Source: Neurospora tetrasperma FGSC 2508 (Eukaryota > Ascomycota > Sordariomycetes > Sordariales > Sordariaceae). Taken from it: 64,000 nt of DNA. A program made the position numbers and the translations under genes. The first letter of the stretch is position 1; each line of letters begins with the position of its first letter. Positions 11,097-20,356 of this stretch are shown one piece after another. The stretch covers positions 3,207,050 through 3,271,049 of the forward strand of contig NW_009799102.1 of NCBI RefSeq assembly GCF_000213175.1, read 5' to 3'. The notes beneath the pieces are model-generated. The model saw only the letters and a program-made list of their open reading frames with translations. It had not been told where the DNA came from and ran no database searches.

Positions 11097-12792
11097 ATGC
11101 CTCTCCTAAGGAGCGACTCCTTCAAAGACATTGACTTCACTCTTCGTCGACAATTCGGCAAAGAAAACTTTAGGTATGATGAATGGGCTGTCGAGTACGT
11201 GTGATTCCATTCTGACCGATATTCGCAGACCACATCAGAGAGAGATCATCGAGGCTGCCCTCGACGGTCATGATGTTTTCGTCCAGGCAGCCACCTCCTT
11301 CGGCAAGAGTCTATGCTTCCAACTGCCAGCAGTTATAGACCGTGGAAGTCTGTTCCGCCTTTCCAAAGCAACTGACGGTTCAAGTTAGCCCAATCTGACC
11401 TTTTCTATACAGTCACCATCGTGATCTCTCCATTACTGAGTCTCATGGTAGGCATCACTCCTCAGACATATGGGTCCAAGCGACTTACTGATTGCCCTTC
11501 AGATGAACCAAGTCGAAGCCCTCAAGGCATCAGATGTGGACGCTCGTACTTTGAACAGCAACACTACCCTGCCAGAGCGAGACTACATCTACGCTGATCT
11601 CGCAACTGGGCATCCCCTCATGCGGCTCCTCTATGTGACTCCCGAGCTGTGTTCGGGCGACCACTTCCGGCGGAAACTGAAACTGGTCTACGAACAGCAC
11701 GAGCTGGCGCGTATCGTGGTTGACGAAGCCCATTGCATCTCAGAATGGGGCCACGACTTCCGCAAAGACTTCAAACGGCTCTCCTGGTTCCGCGAAACCT
11801 TTCCCGATGTACCAGTCATGTGTCTCACCGCCACAGCCAACGAGCAAGTCCGTCACGATGTGCTTACCACGCTAGGGCTGGACAAGACGCCCGGCAAACT
11901 CAAGATCTTCAGCATGACAGCCCACCGACCGAACCTGCACCTCGAAGTGCGTTTCACCAGCGACGAAGCCAACGACCGCTACGACGACTTTGTCACCTGG
12001 CTCAAGGGCGTGTACGACCGTCGAGCGGCCGCGGATCGAAAAGCCGAGCTAGACGCCACCGGCGAGCGCGTCGAGAACGTACCGGGGATTATCTACACCA
12101 TCTCCCGCGACGAAGTCGAGTCGCTCGCGGCCGCCTTACGACACGACGGTATTGGCGCGCGGCCCTTCCACGCGAAATTGCCGAACCAGGTGAAGGAGGA
12201 GACGTTGGCCAAGTGGATTGCCAACGATCCGGGGTACGACGTCATCGTGGCTACGACGGCCTTCGGCATGGGAATCGACAAGGAGAACGTGCGGTTCGTC
12301 GTACACTGGCGGCTGCCCAAGTCGTTTGAGGGCTATTACCAAGAGGCCGGGCGGGCGGGTCGTGATGGGAATGCGAGTTATTGTTTTCTTTACTATAGCC
12401 GTGAGGACCGGGATAGGGTTTGTAACTTGGTCATGAGGGAGCCAGTGTCGAAAAACGCGTCCGCGGATGGCATCATCAATAAACAGGCGAGGCAGATGAG
12501 TCTTGGTAGGCTGGTGGCGTATTGTGAGGATACCGGTTCTTGTCGGCATGCGGCGATTTGCAGGTATTTTGGGGAGACGCAAGTGCCTGCGTGCGATTAC
12601 GCGTGTGACTGGCATAAGGATCCGCAGGGACTGAAGAGGAGGATGGCGAGGGGGTTGGCGAGTGAGGAATGGGTTAGTACTCAGCGGGAAGAGGGCATGT
12701 ACGATGAATATTGGAGTGAGTAGGGTTGAACTTGGAGCTTTGGAGTTTGCTAACTGGTTGATCTCTTGGTTGACGCAGTGTTTGAGGTCTAA
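11097..12792 (+). CDS. Short RecQ-family DNA helicase
   Basis: Five exons are inferred: 11097-11173, 11229-11347, 11413-11447, 11503-12715 and 12779-12792, giving 485 residues. Joining exons 1-2 rebuilds motif 0 (FGKENFRPHQREIIEA); exons 2-4 rebuild motif Ia (GITIVISPLLSLMMNQVEAL). Motif I is ATSFGKSLCFQLPA, with SFGKS instead of the usual GGGKS. Motif II is VVDEAHCISEWGHDFR, motif III is CLTATA and motif VI is YYQEAGRAGRDG. A RecQ zinc-binding region follows (YCEDTGSCRHAAICRYFGE and CDYACDW). There is no HRDC domain and little after the zinc region, so it is a short RecQ form, unlike the long Sgs1/QDE-3 type. These enzymes unwind DNA 3'-5' in repair and recombination. Intron 2 has a weak GTCTGT donor. 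The last intron begins just before an in-frame TAG at 12721, so reading through unspliced gives a C-terminus of similar length. Confidence 0.9.
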
Positions 12793-12971
12793 ATTAATAT
12801 GATACCCATGATTCCATTCATAATCTTGCGCGCTGTATCAATAATCTCATCCTTGCAAGGCAGTGGTTCCGGCAACATTGAGTGGGCAACACAATGAGGG
12901 AAACGCAGTTTATGCATTTTCAGTGACAGGTAGGTATCTTGGCAACACTTTATCGTACATCTAGAAAAATT

Positions 12972-14465
12972 CTATAGACCCCCGCCCGTTGTCCTCTTCC
13001 TCACAGGGATTCCCAGCTTGGGTCTCTCCGGTTCCTCATTGTTTTCCATAATCCACGGCATTCTCTTCATAGCTTCCTCCAACTGTAACCCCCACTCCAG
13101 CCAGGCGAGTCCCTGGGTGACCGAGTCGCATAAGTCGTCCATCTTGTCAATGTGTTCGCCCTTGGTAACACGCTCCGTCCTCTCTTCTCTCTTGCCCATC
13201 AACGTGCCGACGCCGAGGGACTCCGGGAGGTGCGCGGGAGCCGGCATTTCTACGGCGCTGTTCCTCAATTTCTGCTTGGTCAGACCTAACAAATTGTTGA
13301 CGGCGACGGGAACGGCCCTTACGAAGTAGTCGGCCATGCGCTGCATCTCACGGTTTACGAGACCGAGCTTTTCCTGGTTCTTCAACCACGAACCCAAAAG
13401 GCACATCCGGGCCTTCTTGACGTCCTTGATCTTTTTATTGGTTTCCTTTTCGTCAACGTTGATGGGCTCCTCGAATGGGTTGAGAAGCTCGTCATCCTTG
13501 TCCTCCTCGGGTGGAATTTCGTTCTCTAACCTCGAGAAGCCTCGTTTCGATTTTGGCTTTATCTTGGCCCTCTTAGGATTCACCAGATCGCGAGGTGTGG
13601 GTATCTCATGCCCGTACTTGTCCACGAGGTAGTTGACCACGCGCTTGGGCGGCACGGCAACCACGACGCCCTTGAACTCGCCGCGGTTTTGCATGACGCG
13701 CAGGATGGCGTAGATCATGGATTCGAGCATGTTTACACGGACGGTCCACTCAAAGATGCCGGCTGCATTGGCGGTACGGAAGCGCTGACGCTCAATGAGG
13801 ATGTGGGTTGGCTTTTGGGGCAGAATATGCTCCGTGATAAGACGGTAGGCCATGTCAGCCATGGCGTTAGGGGCAAAGTTCTCGCTGACGGCGTCCGTAT
13901 TCTTCCCATCGATATTGCTCACCTCAAGCCAGGGGAGAAGGTTGAGGTGGCGCCATGCGTGCAAGTCGGCCACACGCCTTGTAGTATTCTTTATATTATA
14001 AGACTGTTGAGTGTTGAGATTTTGTTCGAATGTGGACCCGAGGACGCCATTCTTCCCGTCCTTGGTCCCTTCAAGCATCCCGAAGAAACTAGCCGTGTCA
14101 ACAATTTCTCCGCCTTTGGGCCTCTTGAACATAATTTCCCCGTCCTTGGGTCTGTTGATCCTGACTTCTCCGTCCTTGGGCTTGTTGATCCCGATCCCTC
14201 CGTCTCCAGGCAAAGGATACTCTTCGGCCATGGCCTTGCTGTCTTGCATGACTGGAGTGAGAACACTGTAGGCGAAGTTCTTGAGACCCATGTCGATGCT
14301 GAGAATGCGAGAGTTGGGAGCCAAAGGTTTGTGCTCTCTAGCCGCGGTCCGAATACGGTTGTATAGGAGAAGCTTTGCACCAGTCTTTGGCAGACCACAC
14401 CGGACCATGAGCTCCTGCAGCTGGCCGACGGACAACTTGGCCAACACGGACGGCTTACCCGCCAT
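12972..14465 (-). CDS. cce1: Mitochondrial Holliday-junction resolvase, Cce1/Ydc2 family
   Basis: A single exon of 497 residues. The N-terminus has a SAP-like helix pair (LSVGQLQELMVRCGLPKTGAKLLLYNRI, within residues 8-40). The RNase H-fold nuclease begins with LSIDMGLKNFAYSVL, whose Asp is the first catalytic acid. A second acidic motif is ILIERQRFRTANAAGIFEWT, followed by LESMIYAIL. These are the marks of Cce1/Ydc2, which resolves recombination intermediates of mitochondrial DNA. Between the first strand and the rest of the nuclease lies an insert with 10-residue tandem repeats (encoded at 14101-14220). The ATG at 14465 is chosen; the frame extends three codons upstream without another ATG. 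The gene is separated from the helicase by about 180 bases and faces it tail to tail. Confidence 0.93.
   Translation of the reverse strand: MAGKPSVLAKLSVGQLQELMVRCGLPKTGAKLLLYNRIRTAAREHKPLAPNSRILSIDMGLKNFAYSVLTPVMQDSKAMAEEYPLPGDGGIGINKPKDGEVRINRPKDGEIMFKRPKGGEIVDTASFFGMLEGTKDGKNGVLGSTFEQNLNTQQSYNIKNTTRRVADLHAWRHLNLLPWLEVSNIDGKNTDAVSENFAPNAMADMAYRLITEHILPQKPTHILIERQRFRTANAAGIFEWTVRVNMLESMIYAILRVMQNRGEFKGVVVAVPPKRVVNYLVDKYGHEIPTPRDLVNPKRAKIKPKSKRGFSRLENEIPPEEDKDDELLNPFEEPINVDEKETNKKIKDVKKARMCLLGSWLKNQEKLGLVNREMQRMADYFVRAVPVAVNNLLGLTKQKLRNSAVEMPAPAHLPESLGVGTLMGKREERTERVTKGEHIDKMDDLCDSVTQGLAWLEWGLQLEEAMKRMPWIMENNEEPERPKLGIPVRKRTTGGGL
14101..14220 (-). repeat. 30-bp tandem repeat inside cce1
   Basis: Three adjacent 30-bp units (14101-14130, 14131-14160, 14161-14190) and a degenerate fourth (14191-14220) encode units such as RINRPKDGEI and MFKRPKGGEI. 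Each is ten residues, so copy changes keep the reading frame. Confidence 0.85.
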
Positions 14466-16137
14466 GATGTACAACTAGCCGGTGATACCGGACTCAACTC
14501 AAGCCAGAAATTCCTCACAAGCTTCTGCCAATACAGCCATCTGTTGGAACCGGGCCTTCCCTAGCAGTCGACTGCTTCGAGTGGCTTGAGCTGATATTCT
14601 ACGCTTGACTCTCTTCGATTGCTCACCACAAATCAGTGTAGTGGTTGATCAGTTGAGTGCCTCTCTCTCTTGAGTTATTGAGCTGGAGAGTCGTGAGATG
14701 CCCCAAGCGAGGTTAGATAGCGGGTTCTGTGTTGTGTCGATTCCGTCTCTTGTTGCCCCAAAATGATGGAAGTTTGTAGATGAAGTTGAGAATACCACAC
14801 TACTATCCTGGACGTCTCGTCTATGGTACCCAGTACAACACTGTTTGTTACCGTGTGGCTGATGTCGCTGGGTACATTACAGTACAGAAAAGCACCAATT
14901 TGCCTGTACTCTACGGCGGGCTTGGTCAATGCTTGCCAAGGATTCCATTACATCGTAGCTTGAATGCCTGCCGGACTTTTAAGAACCTTGCTGGCACGGG
15001 GCAGTCGGCGGCAGGCAAACCTGACAGTTTGATTCGGGTCGCGGGCACATCAGATGCGAACGGAAGGTCCCTTCAGTTTGTTTGACGCCCTTTTCTTCTG
15101 ATCTTCCAGCGGCATCGATGCAATTGACCAAAGAAAGGCCGTGTTCCAGCCTTTCATCCCAACATCTCGTGGGGTCCAAGCTGACTTTTGCACACTTAGT
15201 TCAAGTTCAAAAGCCCTCGGTCGTATTTTACATTTTTCAAGTTTCTTTTATAACCGACAGCCTATCTATAAACTTTCTTTTCCCTTGCGGACTCTGTGAG
15301 AACTTCGATGGAGAGAGACTTTGCTTACATGATCGACTTCTACGCGATTCGGCATTTCGCGTTGCTTACTTACTGCAACCCACACTTGCCAATCCATCTT
15401 CCACTTTTTTCCGTACTGTCTCCCTGTACATAACTTCTGTGTACTTTGTAGAGGGAGATGGTCCCCATGATATCATTACTCAGATGATGACGAAAGGGGA
15501 CAGAGACGAAGAAGCCGTGAAAGAGGCAAACATTTGCGATTTACAGTATAGTATATACACGTCACGATTCTCTCTGTTCTCTCTGTTGGTTGTGTAGGTA
15601 CTTGGACTGATACTCGAATTAGATACACTACTAATCGTACCGCCGCCGCCAACTTCGGCATGCTTACTTGAGGTGGACACGGCCACGCTTGCGTCAGATA
15701 GGGTCCAAGTCATGTCACCATTCCAAATACAAATCTCAAATAGATAGCACATCCAATGTGGTTCCCCAGTCTCTCGGTGTAGTGTCAAAACGCATTTGGG
15801 TTAAAGACATTCTAGATCGGGCCTGTCGCAATTGGAGCAGGGTAGTCCCCCACTTCGATTGAGACAATGTGCCGACACTAGCGTACATATTCCAAATCCT
15901 GGGGCCGCCAACCTGCACAGTCCTCGCAGACACAGACAACTAAGGTAACTACCTACTACCCGCACCAGCACCACCGCATGGAACCGCGCCCCAAGGATTA
16001 CCAACCGCAGCTGTCGCAACCGTACCCCGCGGCTTGTCTTTTACTTGCTTCCTGACCCTCGCTTCGTCCCCCAGACCACTCTTTATTTTTTGCGATACCA
16101 GCCCGGACACCGTTGTGGTGGTTTATATCTTTCGTCC
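14466..16137. other. Divergent promoter region, cce1 / glutathione reductase
   Basis: About 1.7 kb between divergent genes. A 171-codon open frame at 15082-15597 has no domain, biased composition or neighbour support, so I treat it as chance. The interval probably holds both promoters and leaders. Confidence 0.45.
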
Positions 16138-17729
16138 ATGCCCTCTCTGTCCTTTCTTGTTCGACCTTCTGTTGTCTCGTCCAGACTAGCTTCAGGCCGA
16201 GTTGGTTCTTTGTCTAGACATTTCTCCGTCACAGCTCTCAACATGGCTCCCATCTCTAAAGAAACCGATTTTCTCGTCATTGGTGGTGGCAGTGGTGGCA
16301 TTGCGACTGCCCGCGCTGCTGCTGGCAAGTATGGCATCAAGTCCATGGTAGTCGAGGCCAAGCGTTTGGGAGGTACATGCGTCAACGTTGGGCAAGTCGC
16401 CTTCCAATTTTTGTCATTGCGTCCGTCTTGCTCGAAAGGTCAAGCTCTAACAATCTCTCTTCCTCTTGTAGCTGCGTACCCAAAAAGGTCACCTTCTACG
16501 CCGCTCTTATTGCCGAAACCATTCACCAGGCCAAGGACTACGGCTTCAGCGTCGAGCAAACTGCTCCCTTTGACTGGCCTACCTTCAAGCAAAAGCGCGA
16601 CGCTTATGTCGCCCGTCTCAACGGCATCTATGAGCGCAACCTCGCCAACGACAAGGTCGAGTATGTGCACGGCTGGGCCAAGCTCCTGTCCCCCAACTCG
16701 GTTGAGGTTACTCTCGATGACGGTACCAAGTCGGTCGTCAACGCCAAGAAGATCCTGATCGCCGTGGGCGGCAACCCGACCATCCCTCCCCATATCCCCG
16801 GCTCAGAATATGGTACCAACAGCGACGGCTTCTTCGACATCGACACCCTCCCCAAGAAGGTCGCCCTTGTTGGCGCCGGCTATATTGCTGTCGAGTTTGC
16901 TGGCATGTTGAACGCCCTCGGCGTTGAGACTCATCTCTTCATCCGCCACGATACCTTCCTTCGTAGCTTCGATCCTATGATCCAGCAGGTGTCGGTCAAA
17001 GAGTATGAGCGCATCGGGGTCAAGGTCCACAAGAAGAGCCAACTCACCCGTGTCGAGAAGGATGCGGCGGGCAAGCTAGCTATCAACTTCAAAGAGGGTG
17101 AGGGCGAGCAGTCTATTTCCGACGTCGACCATCTCATCTGGGCTGTTGGTCGCACGCCGGCGGTCGAGGGTCTCGGCTTGGACAAGGCGGGTGTCAAGAC
17201 CAACGAAAAGGGCTACATCGAGGTGGACGAGTACCAGAACACCAGCACCGAAAACATCTACGCCGTTGGTGATGTGTGCGGTCAGGTTGAGTTGACCCCC
17301 GTCGCCATTGCTGCCGGTCGCAAGCTGGCCGCCCGTCTGTTTGGCCCCGAGGAGTTCAGGACACTCAAGCTGAATTATGATAATGTGCCATCCGTTGTGT
17401 TCGCCCATCCTGAAATCGGTTCCATTGGCCTTACCGAGCCCGAGGCGGTTGCCAAGTACGGCGCCGAGAACCTCAAAATCTACAAGTCTAGCTTCACTGC
17501 CATGTACTACGCCATGATGAAGCCTGAGGATAAGGCACCGACCGCCTACAAGCTCATTTGCGCTGGCCCCGAGGAGAAGGTTGTTGGTCTGCACATTATC
17601 GGCCTTGGCAGCGGCGAGATCCTCCAGGGCTTCGGTGTGGCCATCAACATGGGCGCGACCAAGGCCGACTTCGACAACTGCGTGGCTATTCACCCCACCA
17701 GCGCTGAGGAGTTGGTGACCCTCAAGTAA
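16138..17729 (+). CDS. gtr-1: Glutathione reductase, probably dual-targeted
   Basis: Two exons, 16138-16391 and 16472-17729, give 503 residues from the first ATG. FAD-binding motif [15 protein letters not shown] starts near residue 44. The redox disulfide motif [13 protein letters not shown] has cysteines 81 and 86. The NADPH fold carries [17 protein letters not shown], the second FAD motif is [10 protein letters not shown], and the active-site [12 protein letters not shown] ends the protein. It reduces glutathione disulfide with NADPH. The first 35 residues are rich in Ser, Arg and Val and low in acids ([20 protein letters not shown]), like a mitochondrial presequence. A second in-frame ATG (16243, [10 protein letters not shown]) would start a cytosolic form of 468 residues. 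The 80-nt intron has a GC donor (GG|GCAAGT), a CTAAC branch and a TTGTAG acceptor, and lies between the two redox cysteines. No GT donor keeps the frame. Confidence 0.96.
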
Positions 17730-18544
17730 ACAGAGTGCGGATAGGCGAAAAGGGTGGTTTTCATTGATTTGTACCTATTTAAACCGGATATACCTCTGCA
17801 TGTTTGGAAGATGGTGTTTATTCGTAGTGTGGCAGCCTTATTAGAAGCAAAAGTTGGAAATGATACCTGAACATAAACACTCGCGAGATACCAATTTATG
17901 TTGTGTTTATTGTCTCTTGGGTGCAAGTTGAGGACATCAAATAACCGCCGAGATAGGCGAAGACAAAAAGCAAGAATGCGACAAGCGCCTATGGAATGTA
18001 CTCCGATAAGATAGAACTGGCTGTGACGTGCTTTGTACCCAGAAGTGCTCAACCTGTAGAGCTAGGGCCCGTTTCAGCCGAGGGTACTTGGCAGCTGGAA
18101 GAACCCGAATTTGGGAGGGAGATCCATTCGCGGTGTTTAAGTACCTGTACGGCGAGCCATTCTGTCAGATGCGCAAAAAGTCAGGCCACCACAACCAATG
18201 GCCTGCGACTGGTCAGATACGATACCCACTATGCACAGCTGCCAGAGCTGTATGGCCAGCTGAGACAGCCTAGCTTATTCCCAATTCCGAATGTCAAGAT
18301 TCCGCAGTAGCGTCACGGACCACCTCGGGCAGCTCCTCCAGTTTCATCACCACACTCCAAGTGCTTTCCCACCTCGACTCTCCTTGACATCAGCTTCTCA
18401 CCGAGCAAGGAATCGCCAAATTTCCACTCAAGGTATGCCGTTCTCCTTGTGATATCACTCTGCAGATCGCCCTGAGCTCTGCTCCCAACTGCACCCTTGA
18501 ATTTTGGATAGCTGACTGCGTGTGAATTGCTTGCGAGAAAAAAG
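17730..18544. other. Intergenic region
   Basis: About 800 bases between glutathione reductase and cox8. It holds a 3' UTR and the cox8 promoter and leader. A possible leader intron starts at a GTATGC donor at 18433. No gene was seen. Confidence 0.5.
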
Positions 18545-18867
18545 ATGTTCTCCCGTGTTGCCCTCCGCGCGGCTCCCCGCCAACAGCCCTTCAGCCTCGT
18601 TGCTCGCCGCACCTTCCAGACCACCCGCGCCCAGCTCTCGTCGCCCTACCACTACCCCGAGGGTCCCCGCTCCAACCTTCCCTTCAACCCCAAGACCCGC
18701 TTCTTCTGGTTCCGTTACCTGATGTACTGCGTCGTCGGCTTCGGCTCCCCTGTTGCCATTGCCGGTGCGTGATTTCTCCCTGTCCGAGAGCGAAAAGTAT
18801 ACGGTCCCACTGACGTAACCTGATTCCGAACACAACAGTCTGGCAGACCTACCGCCCCCGCTCTTAA
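18545..18867 (+). CDS. cox8: Cytochrome c oxidase subunit 8 (mammalian COX7C homologue)
   Basis: Two exons, 18545-18764 and 18839-18867, join in phase 1 across a 74-nt GTGCGT..AG intron to give 82 residues. A mitochondrial presequence rich in Arg, Ala and Ser (MFSRVALRAAPRQQPFSLVA) is followed by the conserved mature start YHYPEGPRSNLPFNPKTRFF. One membrane span (about residues 56-76, YCVVGFGSPVAIAVWQTY) closes the protein. This is the layout of the small single-span subunit at the edge of complex IV in the inner mitochondrial membrane. The tiny second exon supplies the conserved VWQTYRPRS tail. The ATG at 18545 is the only one that leaves a sensible presequence. Confidence 0.93.
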
Positions 18868-19066
18868 ACGGCTCGCTACTAGCTGTTATGCGGGTGCCGA
18901 TATGATTGGGAAGTTTGAGCGGGCGATGAGGTTGATGCGTGCGTAATAAGGGGGACAATGCCGAGAGGGGGGAAACGCAAAGAATTGACCGGCACGAATA
19001 TAGTCGCAGGTAGTCCGGACTGTCCGGGCGCTCTTCTGTATATGATACGACACGGATAGAAACCAC

Positions 19067-19090
19067 CATCATCATCATCATCATCATCAT
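19067..19090. repeat. (CAT)8 microsatellite
   Basis: Eight perfect CAT units lie in noncoding DNA downstream of cox8. Confidence 0.95.
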
Positions 19091-20320
19091 CGACCCCGAC
19101 GTTTCTCTCTCTTTGGACCCTACGAGAACCATTGGCTCTGGTAAACCTTCTGACTTTGATAAGGGGAAGATGGAGGGTGGCAATGGGTGCTGGGGCTCCT
19201 GGTTGAAGCTCTGATCATGGATGGAGGGAAAGCTTGCTGGGATGAGATCTGGCATGGGACGACCTGGAAGCCATTGACTGCTTCGTCAATGGTGTGAGGT
19301 GAGCAAGCTACGTAGAGCACCATTAACTGACTGCCTCTGTATTGAGTGGCGTTATGGTAAGTCTTCTCAGGTAAGGTGTCTTGAGAACAGCACTCCAAGG
19401 CGGGAAAATCGGTGCTTCTGACGTATTCACTGCTGCGGTAGAGTTCTGGAGCTCAAATATGTCACTTTCAGAATAAAGGCGACAATGCGAGCTCAAGGAT
19501 GTAGCTACATGGTCACGTTTTCAGGGTATTGCTGCCAGCAGCTTCCCGGTCAGCTGCTCGTAGGCATAATAGACAGCAGTGATGGAATTCCACCTACTCT
19601 AATCATGCCCCATCTCATATCGACATCGACCTTGGCACCGGATGGAGGCGACGACTTGGGCGCCGGAGGACAAGACGGTTGCTATAGTGTAGCTATCAGG
19701 AAAAGACCAACGACCAATGTAAACAAAGCCCCTGATCGGAGAGTCCTCGGCACAGCCTACCTATGTTTCACACTCAGGACACCGCCCTCGTTACACTAAG
19801 GTTGCAGATATGCAGCTATGCGCACAAGCCAATCGGCCAGCTTCCGTTGTCCCGTGTAAATGCATTCCAGATACTTTGCGCCAGAGCAGAGCGAAGGTAC
19901 CCTTTCGGAGCTCGCCCCCTGTCTGTTAGTGCCAGGTACTTACCCAGGGTCCGCTACCTCTAGGGTACCCACGACGCCGCCGGTTCCCCCCCTCAAAGAT
20001 CACAACGTCAACCGCCATTCCATCGATTCCACCTGCCAGGAGCAGGAGCCGCAACAAAACACAACACCGATTAGCGCTACACTACTACCACCACCCAAAC
20101 ACCACGACGGAACGCCTAGAGATGACCACCTGCATCTTCTAACACCCGTCTTGCGACAGAAACTGTACGCTGAACACTTTGCGCGACATGGTATGAGGTG
20201 AAGCGAACATGCAGACTTGCCGTCCAGGCAACACGTTATACGGATCACCGAAGACGACGTCAAGGAGAAACACAACATATCCAACAGCGGACTTTCCACC
20301 ACCACGCGAATAATACGTAT

Positions 20321-20334
20321 ACACACACACACAC
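20321..20334. repeat. (AC)7 microsatellite in the sec6 leader
   Basis: Seven AC units followed by ATAC units lie 23 to 36 bases before the sec6 start codon. Confidence 0.9.
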
Positions 20335-20356
20335 ATACATACACTCATACACGAAA

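Larger units (their letters stand above)
18868..20356. other. Intergenic region with simple repeats
   Basis: About 1.5 kb between cox8 and sec6. It contains a CAT trinucleotide repeat and, in the sec6 leader, an AC repeat, both listed separately. Open frames of about 100 codons at 19485 and 19860 have no recognisable features. Confidence 0.5.

Noticed and set aside
13608-14366. 252-codon plus-strand frame opposite cce1
   Set aside because: Antisense shadow; its repeats are the complement of the cce1 repeat.
15082-15597. 171-codon plus-strand frame between cce1 and glutathione reductase
   Set aside because: No domain, no coding-like composition and no splice context; lies in a promoter region.
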